The notes under the pieces: model-generated
Told to the model about the DNA's origin: nothing
Databases searched by the model: none
The model's input: the letters and a program-made list of their open reading frames with translations, nothing else
Source of the DNA: Cupriavidus agavae
GTDB taxonomy: Bacteria > Pseudomonadota > Gammaproteobacteria > Burkholderiales > Burkholderiaceae
Length of the DNA stretch: 64,000 nt
Reading direction: 5' to 3'
Assembly (NCBI RefSeq): GCF_004217045.1
Contig: NZ_SGXM01000001.1
Location: forward strand, 2,232,001-2,296,000
Shown: positions 25,931 to 34,791 of the stretch, in pieces
Layout of the letters: each line of letters opens with the position of its first letter
Numbering within the stretch: the first letter of the stretch is position 1
Program-made: the position numbers and the translations under genes

Positions 25931-26737
25931 TCAATCCGCCGGCATCAGCAGCGCCAGCATCATGCCCGGCGCGGCCGGCGGCACCAGCGTCAGTTGCTCG
26001 AAGGCGATCAGGCCGCGTGCCGGATGGTGAAAGCCGCGCCGGCCGCCCTGCCGCTCCTCCACGTCCTGCGAACGCCACGCGTTGGCAAACGCCGGGCTGT
26101 CGGCCATCAGTTGCTCGATCAGGGCGCGCGTCGGCGGGTCTTCGGCGTGCCGCAGGCTGTGCACGCGGAATTCGGCCACGAGCCGCGCCGCGCGGTGCGG
26201 CCAGTCGGCCACCAGTGCCTGCAGCCCCGGTGACAGGAACATCGCGCGCAGCAGGTTCTTCTCGCTGGCGCCCTCGTCCAGCCATCCCACGAACAACCCG
26301 GCGGCCGCCTGGTTCCAGGCCAGCGCGGTCCATTGGCGGTCCAGCAGGTAGGCCGGTACGCCAATCGCGTGCACGCTGGCCAGCAGGGCCGGTGGCACGC
26401 CCGGATCGGTTTCGGCGCGCGGCTCGGGCTTGCCGGCCAGCGCGAACAGGTAGGCGCGCTCCGCCCGCGACAACCGCAGCGCCTGCGCAAGGCTGTTGAG
26501 CGCCCGCGCCGACATCGTCACCGGCCGGCCCTGCTCCAGCCACGTCACCCATGTCGCACTGAGCCCCGCCAGTTGCGCCACTTCCTCGCGGCGCAGCCCG
26601 GGCGTGCGGCGCCGGCGCCCTGCCGGCAGGCCGATCTCGGCCGGCGTCAGGCGCTCGCGGTGGCTGCGCAGGAAGGCGCCGAGTTCGCTGTCGCGCGAAG
26701 CCGGCGGAGCGGGAAGCTGGAGCGGATCGTCAGACAT
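25931..26737 (-). CDS. helix-turn-helix transcriptional regulator, MmyB-like
   Basis: A 268-residue regulator with an N-terminal XRE-type helix-turn-helix (about 15-95: RRTPGLRREEVAQLAGLS, TWLEQGR). The C-terminal MmyB-like ligand-binding domain contains the usual aromatic and arginine pattern (WNQAAAGLF). Regulators of this type often sit next to, and control, a divergent oxidoreductase or methyltransferase. Here a methyltransferase gene starts 122 bases away in the opposite direction and is the likely target. The ATG at 26737 gives the standard N-terminus; the frame extends further without a ribosome site. Confidence 0.87.
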   Translation of the reverse strand: MSDDPLQLPAPPASRDSELGAFLRSHRERLTPAEIGLPAGRRRRTPGLRREEVAQLAGLSATWVTWLEQGRPVTMSARALNSLAQALRLSRAERAYLFALAGKPEPRAETDPGVPPALLASVHAIGVPAYLLDRQWTALAWNQAAAGLFVGWLDEGASEKNLLRAMFLSPGLQALVADWPHRAARLVAEFRVHSLRHAEDPPTRALIEQLMADSPAFANAWRSQDVEERQGGRRGFHHPARGLIAFEQLTLVPPAAPGMMLALLMPAD

Positions 26738-26859
26738 CGTGGTGATTCTTATACCAGGATAAAACTGTGGCTTGTACCGGGAAAAAGCGAGGTCTACATT
26801 ACGTGAACCCCGGGCCCAGGGCAATCGCAACCCCTCTCCACAAGAACGAGGCACCCCTC

Positions 26860-27627
26860 ATGCAACAGCAAGAACTCGTCGCCGCCCAGTTCGGCGCCAC
26901 CGCCAGCGCCTATCTGACCAGCGCCGTACACGCCCAGGGCGCGGATCTCGAACAACTGCGGCAGGCGCTGGCCCACCTGAAGCCCGTCAGCCACAGCCGC
27001 GTGCTCGATCTCGGCTGCGGCGCCGGACACGCAAGCTTTGCCGCCGCCACCATGGCAAACGAAGTGGTCGCTTACGACCTGTCTGCCGAAATGCTCGGCG
27101 TGGTCGCTGCGGCGGCCTCCGATCGGGGTCTGACCAATATCCGTACCCGGCAGGGCGCGGCCGAGGCGTTGCCGTTCGACGACGCCAGCTTCTGCGCCGT
27201 GGTGTCGCGCATGAGCGCCCATCACTGGCGCGACGTGCCGGCCGCGCTGCGCGAGATCCGCCGTGTGCTGAAGCCGGGCGGCAAGGTGGTACTGATCGAT
27301 ATCGTGGGCGCCGAGGACCCACTCTGCGATACCTGGCTGCAATCGGTCGAACTGCTGCGCGATCCGTCGCACATCCGCGACTACACGCCGTCAGGCTGGG
27401 CGCAACTGTTCCGGGAGGCCGGCTTTGGCGCCGAGGTGTCGCCGGTCTGGCGCATCCGGATCGAGTTCGCCAGCTGGGTGGCGCGGATGCGTACGCCCGA
27501 GGTGGCGCAGGCCGCCATCCAGCACCTGTGGAGCAAGGCCCCGGCCGAAGTACGCGAGCGCTATCTTGTGCAGCCCGATGGCAGTTTCGCGCTGGAAGCG
27601 GCGCTGATCACGGCACTGCCGCGGTAG
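26860..27627 (+). CDS. class I SAM-dependent methyltransferase
   Basis: A 255-residue methyltransferase of the UbiE/Coq5-like group. Motif I VLDLGCGAG at 48-56 binds S-adenosylmethionine. Further motifs are EALPFDDASFCAVVSRMSAHHW and LKPGGKVVLID, in the usual order. The substrate cannot be told; family members act on quinones, sterols and many small molecules. The start at 26860 was chosen because the homologous region begins there. It is divergent from the MmyB-like regulator, and its last 20 bases overlap the end of the convergent LysR gene. Confidence 0.85.
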   Translation: MQQQELVAAQFGATASAYLTSAVHAQGADLEQLRQALAHLKPVSHSRVLDLGCGAGHASFAAATMANEVVAYDLSAEMLGVVAAAASDRGLTNIRTRQGAAEALPFDDASFCAVVSRMSAHHWRDVPAALREIRRVLKPGGKVVLIDIVGAEDPLCDTWLQSVELLRDPSHIRDYTPSGWAQLFREAGFGAEVSPVWRIRIEFASWVARMRTPEVAQAAIQHLWSKAPAEVRERYLVQPDGSFALEAALITALPR

Positions 27628-28519
27628 CGTCCGCCGGGATCGGCATGGTCCGGACCATCTGCCAGACCGCCGCGGCGGCTGGCGAGAGCGAGCGATCCTC
27701 GCGCCGGACCATGACGATGCTGCGATCCTCGCGCGGCGTCAGCGGCAGCGACACCAGCGGCGACGCGGCGGGCAGCGGCAGCGAGAACGATGGCAGCACC
27801 GAGGCGCCGATCCCCGCCTCGACCATCCCGAACACACTGGCCGAATGGCCCAGTTCCTGCACCACGTGCGGCGCCACGCCGTGGCGGGCCAGGATGCGGT
27901 CGATCAGCGGACGGCTGCCCGAGGCAAAATCCAGCAGCACCAGCCGCTCGCCATGCAGCGCGCTCCACGGCACCGAGCCGGCCTGCGCCAGCGGGTGGTC
28001 GCGCCGGCAGACAAAGCAGAACGGGTCGGTCGCCAGCGGCGCAATGGTGAGGCCGTCGCGCGCCAGCGGATCGATCAGCACGCCAAAATCCACGGCCCCG
28101 GCGCGGATCTGTTCCAGCCCGTCGGCCTGCACGTTGTCGCGCACGAACAGCCGGATCTCCGGATACTGCGCCGCGCAGGCCGCGACATACATCGGCATCA
28201 GCCGCGCCGAGATGGTCGGGGCGCTGGCTATCACCACCCTCCCCCGATAGCGTTCGCCTGACTGCCGGGTCTCTTCGAGCGTGTCATCGAGCTGGCCCAG
28301 AAGTCGCTCCAGTGCCGGAACCAGCGCGGTACCGGCGTCGGTCAGCATCACCTCGCGCGTGGTGCGGTCGAGCAGACGTATCCCCAGCGCCTCTTCCAGT
28401 TCCGCCACGCCACGGCTGACGGCGGGCTGGGTGAGGCCCACGGCATCTGCCGCCCGGCTGAAGCTGCCGTGAGCCGCCACCGCCAGGAAAACCCGCAACT
28501 GCCGCAGTGTGTAATTCAT
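27608..28519 (-). CDS. LysR family transcriptional regulator
   Basis: A 303-residue LysR regulator with helix-turn-helix FSRAADAVGLTQPAVSRGVAELE near the start and a full effector-binding domain. It begins at the ATG at 28519 (MNYTLRQLRVF, the usual family start). It is divergent from a bile acid:sodium symporter-family gene with 94 bases between the starts, so control of that transporter is likely. The intergenic segment contains an AATG-type short repeat flanked by ATGCAA and TTGCAT, which may be its operator. Confidence 0.88.
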   Translation of the reverse strand: MNYTLRQLRVFLAVAAHGSFSRAADAVGLTQPAVSRGVAELEEALGIRLLDRTTREVMLTDAGTALVPALERLLGQLDDTLEETRQSGERYRGRVVIASAPTISARLMPMYVAACAAQYPEIRLFVRDNVQADGLEQIRAGAVDFGVLIDPLARDGLTIAPLATDPFCFVCRRDHPLAQAGSVPWSALHGERLVLLDFASGSRPLIDRILARHGVAPHVVQELGHSASVFGMVEAGIGASVLPSFSLPLPAASPLVSLPLTPREDRSIVMVRREDRSLSPAAAAVWQMVRTMPIPADATAAVP

Positions 28520-28559
28520 GCAACTACGAAATGAATGAATGAAATAAATGAATTTGCAT
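28518..28559. promoter_or_regulatory. AT-rich divergent control region with AATG repeats
   Basis: ATGCAA at 28518-28523 and its complement TTGCAT at 28554-28559 flank an AT-rich stretch (28530-28553) made of AATG repeats with one AATA. The arms are 30 bases apart. The left arm overlaps the LysR start codon. It may serve as the operator of the LysR protein for itself and the divergent transporter. Confidence 0.4.
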
Positions 28560-28613
28560 TCTAGACAAGACAAGCGAACAATACCAAGCGGAAACCCTTA
28601 CGCACTATCCCGA

Positions 28614-29636
28614 ATGTCTGTGATTCTTGCCCCCTTCAAAAAGCTTTACGACCTGATCGACGGGTTCGTCCTCGTCATGCTTGGCGCCATCGGCGTGGCC
28701 CTGCTGGCGCCCGAAATCGGCGCCGGCGACGGCCCGCTGCGACTTGGCATCGTGACCAACCTCGGTGTCGCGCTGGTGTTCTTCCTGCACGGCGCCGCCC
28801 TCTCGCGCGAAAAGCTCGTGGCCGGGGCCCGCCACTGGCGCCTGCACGTGTTCGTGCAATCGTTCACCTATATCGTGTTCCCGATCGTGGGCGCGGCGCT
28901 GATGTTCTCGCTGCACGACCAGTTGCCGCCGGAACTGCTGCTGGGGGTGTTCTACCTGTGCGCGCTGCCGTCCACGGTCTCGTCGTCGGTGGCCATGACG
29001 TCGATGGCGCGCGGCAACGTGCCGGGCGCCATCTTCAACGCCACGGTCTCCGGGCTGCTCGGCATGGCGCTGACGCCGCTGCTGATGGGGCTGGTGATCA
29101 GTGCCAGCGGCGCGTCGATGCCGCTCGGGCGCGCGCTGATGGGCGTGGCGCTGCAACTGCTGCTGCCGTTTGCGCTCGGGCAGGCCGCGCGCCCGCTGAT
29201 CGGCAAGTGGCTGGCCACCAAGAAGCAGATCACCACCAAGATCGACCGGGGCGTGATCGTGCTGATCGTGTATTCGTCGTTTTGCGATGCCACGGCGGCC
29301 GGACTGTGGCACCAGTACTCGTGGCAGACGATTGGCGCCGTGATGGGCATTGCCGCGATCATGCTGTTCGTGATCCTGGCCACCACCACCTTCACCGCGC
29401 GCCGCCTGGGCTTCCCGGTCGAGGACGAGATCACCGCCGTGTTCTGCGGCTCGAAGAAGAGCCTGGCGAACGGCATCCCGATGGCCAAGATCCTGTTTGC
29501 CGGCCATCCGGCGCTGGGGCTGCTGGTGCTGCCGCTGATGGTCTACCACCAGTTGCAGCTGATCGTCTGCTCGGTGCTGGCCTCGCGCTACGCCCGGCGG
29601 GACGATGTGGAGAACGGCAACGCGGTGCGTGCCTGA
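28614..29636 (+). CDS. bile acid:sodium symporter family protein (BASS, YfeH-like)
   Basis: A 340-residue inner-membrane carrier with about ten hydrophobic helices. The sequence YLCALPSTVSSSVAMTSMARGN and the later FCGSKKSLANGIPMAKI match the two crossover regions of the BASS/SBF-like fold, in the YfeH subgroup. Such proteins move organic anions with sodium; the physiological substrate here is unknown. The ATG at 28614 was chosen because it begins the conserved region. It is divergent from the LysR gene and followed by a bidirectional terminator. Confidence 0.87.
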   Translation: MSVILAPFKKLYDLIDGFVLVMLGAIGVALLAPEIGAGDGPLRLGIVTNLGVALVFFLHGAALSREKLVAGARHWRLHVFVQSFTYIVFPIVGAALMFSLHDQLPPELLLGVFYLCALPSTVSSSVAMTSMARGNVPGAIFNATVSGLLGMALTPLLMGLVISASGASMPLGRALMGVALQLLLPFALGQAARPLIGKWLATKKQITTKIDRGVIVLIVYSSFCDATAAGLWHQYSWQTIGAVMGIAAIMLFVILATTTFTARRLGFPVEDEITAVFCGSKKSLANGIPMAKILFAGHPALGLLVLPLMVYHQLQLIVCSVLASRYARRDDVENGNAVRA

Positions 29637-29655
29637 GCGGTCTCGGGACTTCATG

Positions 29656-29684
29656 AAAAACGGCGCCGAGGCGCCGTTTTTTTT
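29656..29684. terminator. Bidirectional terminator between the BASS gene and amiC
   Basis: CGGCGC pairs with GCGCCG around a four-base loop, flanked by a run of A on the left and eight T on the right. It can terminate both the plus-strand transporter gene and the minus-strand tsaE-amiC operon. Confidence 0.88.
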
Positions 29685-29697
29685 GTCCCTGCACCTC

Positions 29698-31197
29698 CTA
29701 CACCGACGGATTCTTCGACAACGGCGGGTTCTTGGCGAAGTAAGCCTTGATCCCGCGCAGGATGGCGTTGGCCAGTTGCTCCTGGTGGGCGTCGTCGTTG
29801 AGCTTGCGCTCTTCCTCGGGGTTGCTGATGAACGCGGTCTCGATCAGGATCGAGGGGATGTCCGGCGCCTTGAGCACGGCAAACCCGGCCTGTTCCACGC
29901 TGCCCTTGTGCAGCCGGTTCACGCCGCCGATCTCCTGCAGCACCGCCTTGCCCACCTGCATGCTGTCGTTGATCTGCGCCGTCGTGGACAGGTCGAGCAG
30001 CACGCGCGACACCTGGGCGTCCTTGTTGCCCATGTTGGTGCCGCCGATCAGGTCGGCATTGTTTTCCTTGTTGGCCAGCCAGCGGGCCGCCGAACTCGAC
30101 GCGCCGCGCTCCGACAGCGCGAACACCGACGCCCCGCGCGCCGTCGGCTGGACGAACGCGTCGGCGTGGATCGAGACGAACAGGTCTGCCTGCACGCGGC
30201 GCGCCTTCTGCACGCGCACGTTCAGCGGCACGAAGAAATCGGAGTCGCGCGTCATCATGGCGCGCATGTTGGGCTCGGCGTCGATCTTCTTGCGCAGCCG
30301 GTGCGCAATCTGCAGCACCACATCCTTCTCGCGCGAGCCTGCCGCGCCCGTGGCGCCGGGGTCTTCACCGCCGTGGCCCGGGTCCAGCGCCACCGTCAGC
30401 AGGCGGCGCATCTTGAACTGGCTCGGCGGGGGTACGTTGGTCTGCGCCACCGGCGGCGGCACCGGCGGGGCCGAGGGTTTCTCGGGCGCCGAGGGCTTCG
30501 GCTTCACGGTAGCCACCACCGGCGGCGGAGCCGTGGTGCCGGTGGGAATCTGGTCACGGTCCTCGAACTTGCGGACGATCGCGCCAATGGCGTCTTCCTC
30601 GGCGCCGGCCGGGGCGCCGGCCACCTGCCCGCTGCCGGGCGGCGGCGGGTTCGAGGCGAAGCGGCGCTGCTTGTCCTCGGTATCGCGCACGAGCTTCCAG
30701 AGCGGGTCGGGCGGATTGACCGGGTAGAGGTCGAAAACCAGGCGGTTGCGGTAGTCGCCGATCGGCAGCAGCGAGAACACCTGCGGCGAGACGTCTTCCT
30801 TGAGGTCGAACACCATGCGCACCACGTGCGGCCGGTTCTGGCCCACGCGCACCGACTGGATATACGGGTCGTTCGGGGTGATCTTGGCCACCAGCTCGCG
30901 CAGCGTGGGCGAGAGGTCCAGCCCGTCGATATCGACCACCAGGCGGTCCGGGCTGCGGATCATCTGGTGCACGGCCACGAGCTTCTCGTCCGATTCGATC
31001 GTGACACGCGTGTAATCTTCAGCGGGCCAGACGCGCACGGCCACGATGCCGGCGCCGCGCGCGATCTGCGGTCCGGCCAGCGTCAGGACCACCGTCCCGG
31101 CGCTGACCTTCAGGGCCTGCGCCATCCATTTGCGGCGGGCCTGGAGCAGTCCGTCGGGTCCATCGGGGCGGTCGGTGGGAAGTCGCTTGATCAGCAT
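29698..31197 (-). CDS. amiC: N-acetylmuramoyl-L-alanine amidase
   Basis: A 499-residue periplasmic amidase that cleaves the bond between N-acetylmuramic acid and the peptide, needed to separate daughter cells. A twin-arginine-like signal (ARRKWMAQALKVS followed by a hydrophobic stretch) is at about 20-48, as in E. coli AmiC. The AMIN domain (about 52-160) localises it to the septum. A Pro-rich linker (about 215-265) leads to the Amidase_3 domain with zinc ligand His275 in DPGHGGEDPG. The later SIHAD and ILIETAFISNPEEE segments are also present. Its start overlaps the tsaE stop by seven bases, so they are coupled. Confidence 0.93.
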   Translation of the reverse strand: MLIKRLPTDRPDGPDGLLQARRKWMAQALKVSAGTVVLTLAGPQIARGAGIVAVRVWPAEDYTRVTIESDEKLVAVHQMIRSPDRLVVDIDGLDLSPTLRELVAKITPNDPYIQSVRVGQNRPHVVRMVFDLKEDVSPQVFSLLPIGDYRNRLVFDLYPVNPPDPLWKLVRDTEDKQRRFASNPPPPGSGQVAGAPAGAEEDAIGAIVRKFEDRDQIPTGTTAPPPVVATVKPKPSAPEKPSAPPVPPPVAQTNVPPPSQFKMRRLLTVALDPGHGGEDPGATGAAGSREKDVVLQIAHRLRKKIDAEPNMRAMMTRDSDFFVPLNVRVQKARRVQADLFVSIHADAFVQPTARGASVFALSERGASSSAARWLANKENNADLIGGTNMGNKDAQVSRVLLDLSTTAQINDSMQVGKAVLQEIGGVNRLHKGSVEQAGFAVLKAPDIPSILIETAFISNPEEERKLNDDAHQEQLANAILRGIKAYFAKNPPLSKNPSV

Positions 31198-31745
31198 GCG
31201 TTCAGCAAGGTAAGTCCAACGGGAGTATAGGCGCGCAGCGTGGCCATGCGGCGATCGGCGCCCGCTTCGGCACCGTTATCGGCCGGATCGGCGCCGTTTT
31301 CAACAGCTGGCGGCACGCGGTTGTCCGATTGGAGCAACACGTGCAGGTCGGGTTCCCCAAGCAGGCGTCCGGCTTTCTCGGGCCACTCCACCAGATTGAA
31401 GGCCGGCTCGGCGAAGCAGTCGCGGAAACCCGCGTCGATCCACTCCTCGGGATCGGCAAAACGGTACAGGTCGAAGTGGTAGACGGTCAGCGGCGAGCCA
31501 TCGGCGCGCGCCACGGCGTAGGGCTCGCACAGCGTGTAGGTGGGGCTGCGCACCTTGCCGGCGTGGCCCAGCGCGCGCAGCACGGCGCGCGACAGCGTGG
31601 TCTTGCCCGCGCCGAGGTCGCCGGACAGCTGCAGATGCACCGTTTGCGGCGGCAGGTTGCGGACCGTGGCGGCCAGCGCGGCGCCGAAGCGGTCGGTGGC
31701 GGCTTCATCGGGCAGCGGCAGGATGCGTTCTTCGAGCAGGGGCAT
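31191..31745 (-). CDS. tsaE: tRNA (adenosine(37)-N6)-threonylcarbamoyltransferase complex ATPase TsaE
   Basis: A 184-residue ATPase of the TsaBDE complex that makes t6A37 in ANN-reading tRNAs. Walker A GDLGAGKTT is at 42-50. SPTYTLCEPY and HFDLYRFADPEEW are family signatures, followed by LVEWPEK. Length is about 30 residues above the common size because of a C-terminal tail (from about residue 150) rich in Ala and Asp. The start at 31745 leaves 16 bases before the divergent queG start. It is first in an operon with amiC. The pathway partner tsaC is in the same window at 54254. Confidence 0.93.
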   Translation of the reverse strand: MPLLEERILPLPDEAATDRFGAALAATVRNLPPQTVHLQLSGDLGAGKTTLSRAVLRALGHAGKVRSPTYTLCEPYAVARADGSPLTVYHFDLYRFADPEEWIDAGFRDCFAEPAFNLVEWPEKAGRLLGEPDLHVLLQSDNRVPPAVENGADPADNGAEAGADRRMATLRAYTPVGLTLLNAC

Positions 31746-31761
31746 TGCGTACAATTCAGGG

Positions 31762-32958
31762 ATGATCGACCGTGCAGTGCCCGCCCCGTCCCCCGAATCC
31801 CGAGAGAAAGATTCCGTTCCGGCGCACGCCGGTCCGGCTTCGGCCGCCAACCTGGCGCCGGGGGCGGACCTGGCGGCGCTGGCGGCATCGCTGCGCGGCT
31901 GGGGCGCCGAACTGGGGTTCGACGCGGTGCGCATCGCCGATGTCGATCTGCGGCACGCCGAGGCGGGCCTGCTGGCGTGGCTCGCGGCGGGCCACCATGG
32001 CGACATGGATTATATGGCGAACCATGGCACAAAGCGCGCCCGGCCCGGCGAACTGGTGCCCGGCACGGTACGCGCCATCGTGGCCCGCATGCCCTACCTG
32101 CCGGCCGCCGGCCCCGCCGACTGGCGCGGCCACGAACTGGCCCGGCTCGACGATCCGGCCACCGCCGTGATCTCGCTCTACGCGCGTGGCCGGGACTACC
32201 ACAAGGTGCTGCGCAACCGGCTGCAGCAGCTGGCCGCGCGCATCGAGGCGGCCATCGGCCCGTTCGGCTACCGCGTCTTCACCGACTCGGCGCCGGTCAT
32301 GGAGGTGGCGCTGGCCAGCCAGGGCGGGCTGGGCTGGCGCGGCAAGCACACGCTGCTGCTGGACCGCGACGGCGGGTCGATGTTCTTCCTCGGCGAGATA
32401 CTGGTCGATATCCCGCTGCCGGCCGATCCGCCCACCGCGCCCCATTGCGGCCAGTGCCGCCGCTGCATCGACGTGTGCCCCACGCAGGCCATCCTGGCGC
32501 CGTACCGGCTTGACGCGCGGCGCTGCATCTCGTACCTGACCATCGAGCACAAGGGCGCCATTCCGGAAGACCTGCGTGCCCCCATGGGCAACCGCGTCTA
32601 TGGCTGCGACGACTGCCAGGTGGCCTGCCCGTGGAACAAGTTCGCGCACCGCGCCACGCTGCCCGATTTCGACGTGCGCAACGGTTTCGACGCGCCGGAC
32701 ATGGTGGACCTGTTCGGCTGGAGCGAGGCCGAGTTCAACCAGCGGCTCGAAGGCAGTCCGATCCGGCGCATCGGACACGAGCGGTGGCTGCGGAATCTGG
32801 CGGTCGGGCTCGGAAATGGCTTGCGGGCGGCGGGTGTCGCGGACCCGGCGCAGGCGGGCCGTATCCGGGCGGCGCTGCGGGCGCGGCTCGACGGCGCCAC
32901 GCCGCTGGTACGGGAGCATATCGAGTGGGCGCTGCGGCAGGAAGGACCGGCCGCCTGA
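31762..32958 (+). CDS. queG: epoxyqueuosine reductase
   Basis: A 398-residue QueG, the cobalamin-dependent iron-sulfur enzyme that turns epoxyqueuosine into queuosine in tRNA. Two [4Fe-4S] motifs are visible: CGQCRRCIDVCP starting at Cys229, and CDDCQVACPWN further on. FTDSAPVMEVALA holds the catalytic Asp region. It is a little longer than average at the N-terminus because of about 30 low-complexity residues. The ATG at 31762 is only 16 bases from the divergent tsaE start, so the two tRNA-modification genes share one very short control region. A strong inverted repeat follows its stop. Confidence 0.94.
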   Translation: MIDRAVPAPSPESREKDSVPAHAGPASAANLAPGADLAALAASLRGWGAELGFDAVRIADVDLRHAEAGLLAWLAAGHHGDMDYMANHGTKRARPGELVPGTVRAIVARMPYLPAAGPADWRGHELARLDDPATAVISLYARGRDYHKVLRNRLQQLAARIEAAIGPFGYRVFTDSAPVMEVALASQGGLGWRGKHTLLLDRDGGSMFFLGEILVDIPLPADPPTAPHCGQCRRCIDVCPTQAILAPYRLDARRCISYLTIEHKGAIPEDLRAPMGNRVYGCDDCQVACPWNKFAHRATLPDFDVRNGFDAPDMVDLFGWSEAEFNQRLEGSPIRRIGHERWLRNLAVGLGNGLRAAGVADPAQAGRIRAALRARLDGATPLVREHIEWALRQEGPAA

Positions 32959-32960
32959 TC

Positions 32961-32998
32961 CGTTTGAGCAAGAAAACGCATGGTTTCTTGCTCAAACG
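32961..32998. repeat. Perfect 15-base inverted repeat between queG and the AEC carrier gene
   Basis: CGTTTGAGCAAGAAA at 32961-32975 and its exact complement at 32984-32998 surround an eight-base loop. It lies two bases after the queG stop and about 12 bases before the stop of the convergent carrier gene. It has no T run, but a stem this long could act as a processing or termination barrier for both transcripts. Confidence 0.7.
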
Positions 32999-33010
32999 TC
33001 TCATTTCGCG

Positions 33011-33904
33011 CTAGCTGACCAGCACCAGCCACAACGGCGTGGTCAGCACCGCCGCGATCGTCATGGCCGAGATCGTGGCCGCAACCATGGGTCCGTTGCC
33101 GCCCATGCGCACGGCGAGGATGTACGCGCTCGATGCCGTGGGCAGCGAGGCGTAGAGCACCACGATCTGGTACTGCAGCGTGGTCAGCGGCAGGTAGCGC
33201 CCCACCACCCACGCGAAGCACGGCATGGCCAGCAGCTTGACGCCGGTCCACCAGGCCATCGGGCCCAGCGCCCCCGTGGCGCCGCTGACCTGCAGCCCGG
33301 CGCCCACCGTCATCAGGCCCAGCGCGGTCGAGGCCGAGCCGAGCCGGTTCAGCGTCATCGCCACCACCTCGGGCGGATGCAGGCCCAGCAGGTTGGTCAC
33401 GAGCCCCGTGGCCGTGGCCAGGATCAGCGGATTGCGCGCCAGCTCGCGCAGCAGCTTCGACTCGCCGTGCCGGGCCAGCGCCCACACCGCCACCACGTTG
33501 CACGCGGGCACCGTGATGCCCACCACCAGCGCCATCAGCGCCAGCCCTTCGCCGCCGCCGAGCCGCGCGGCCAGCGCCAGCCCGATATACGAGTTGAAGC
33601 GGAATGCCGTCTGCACGCCCGAGGCAAAATCCACCGGGTTGGGGCGCAGCACGAACTTGACGAGGTAGCCGGTGGCCATGCCGAAGGCCATCGTGGCGAC
33701 GGCCAGCCCGAGCATGGCCGAGGTGGAGGAAAAATCGAACCGGGCGCTGTTGGTGGACTGCAACAGCAGTGCCGGGAACAGCACGAAGTAGACCAGGCGT
33801 TCCACGCCGGCCCAGAAGCCGCGGTCAAAGGGGGTGTAGCGGACCAGCAGCCAGCCGATCAGGATCAGGCTGAAATCCGGCACCAGCAGCAGCGCGGCAG
33901 ACAT
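33011..33904 (-). CDS. AEC family transporter (auxin efflux carrier-like)
   Basis: A 297-residue inner-membrane protein with about ten hydrophobic helices in two groups of five, the auxin efflux carrier fold. The segment FRFNSYIGLALAARLGG and PACNVVAVWALARHG belong to the conserved crossover regions. Bacterial members export or import organic acids such as malate or malonate; the substrate here is unknown. The ATG is at 33904. It is convergent with queG and divergent from the chalcone isomerase-like gene. Confidence 0.88.
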   Translation of the reverse strand: MSAALLLVPDFSLILIGWLLVRYTPFDRGFWAGVERLVYFVLFPALLLQSTNSARFDFSSTSAMLGLAVATMAFGMATGYLVKFVLRPNPVDFASGVQTAFRFNSYIGLALAARLGGGEGLALMALVVGITVPACNVVAVWALARHGESKLLRELARNPLILATATGLVTNLLGLHPPEVVAMTLNRLGSASTALGLMTVGAGLQVSGATGALGPMAWWTGVKLLAMPCFAWVVGRYLPLTTLQYQIVVLYASLPTASSAYILAVRMGGNGPMVAATISAMTIAAVLTTPLWLVLVS

Positions 33905-34071
33905 GTCTCGAATGTTTCTCTGGTTATCGTCGCATCTGTCGGCACCTTTCGTGAAAAGTGAAGGCTAGGGCAGATACGGATGGGTATTTTTTCAGAATTC
34001 CGGCAGCATGGCACGCTGAATTTCGCCTTGCCCGCGCGTTTTGCGCGCATCCGCAGTCATCTTTCGCAGCC

Positions 34072-34689
34072 ATGAAGTACCAGCCGTCCCGCTTTCTCCG
34101 CACCCGGCCCGTGCGCCGTCTTGCCGCCTCGCTGAGCGCAGCGCTGGTGCTGGGCGCGCTGTTGCCGCCGGCCGCGGCGATGGAAGTGGGCGGCGTGCGC
34201 TTTGACGACGCCGCGCGCCTGGGCGGCAAGGAACTGCCGCTCAACGGCACGGGCCTGCGCCAGGTGTTCGTGCTCAAGGGGTACGCGGCGGGGCTCTACC
34301 TGCCCGAGCGGGCGCGCAACGCCACGCTGGCGCTGGTCACGCCGGGGCCGAAGCGGCTGCAGATCCGGCCTCTGCGCGAGGTGGAGTCGGCGTCTTTCGT
34401 CAAGGCGCTCAACACGGGGCTGCGCGAGAACCACTCGGAGCTGCAGCTCAGGCAGTTGTCGGACCGCGTGTCGCAACTGGAGCGCACCATGGCCCAGATC
34501 GGGCCGGCGCACCGTGGCGACATCATCAATTTCGATTTCACGCCCGATGGCGGCACGGCCATCACGCTGAACGGCATTCCACGCGGCCAGGCCATCCATG
34601 GCGAGGATTTCTACCAGGCCGTGCTGCGCATTTTCCTGGGTGAGCACCCGGTGGACCGCAACCTCAAGCGCGGACTGCTGGGCGGCTGA
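34072..34689 (+). CDS. chalcone isomerase-like family protein
   Basis: A 205-residue exported protein. Residues 1-36 form a signal peptide (basic start, hydrophobic middle, PPAAA before the mature end). The mature part belongs to the bacterial chalcone isomerase-like family. Marks are VGGVRFDDAARLGGKELPLNGTGLRQ, VFVLKGYAAGLYLP and the ending ILGEHPVDRNLKRGLLG pattern. True chalcone isomerase activity is not expected; the family's role in bacteria is unknown. It is preceded by the divergent AEC gene and followed by tctC after about 100 bases. Confidence 0.83.
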   Translation: MKYQPSRFLRTRPVRRLAASLSAALVLGALLPPAAAMEVGGVRFDDAARLGGKELPLNGTGLRQVFVLKGYAAGLYLPERARNATLALVTPGPKRLQIRPLREVESASFVKALNTGLRENHSELQLRQLSDRVSQLERTMAQIGPAHRGDIINFDFTPDGGTAITLNGIPRGQAIHGEDFYQAVLRIFLGEHPVDRNLKRGLLGG

Positions 34690-34791
34690 CCCGGTAAGCC
34701 GGCGCGCCCTGGCAACCCGCCCAGGACGCACCAGTGATGCAACCTCGCCGGACGCGATCCGTCCGGCCTTATGACGGGAGACTCTCTTCTC

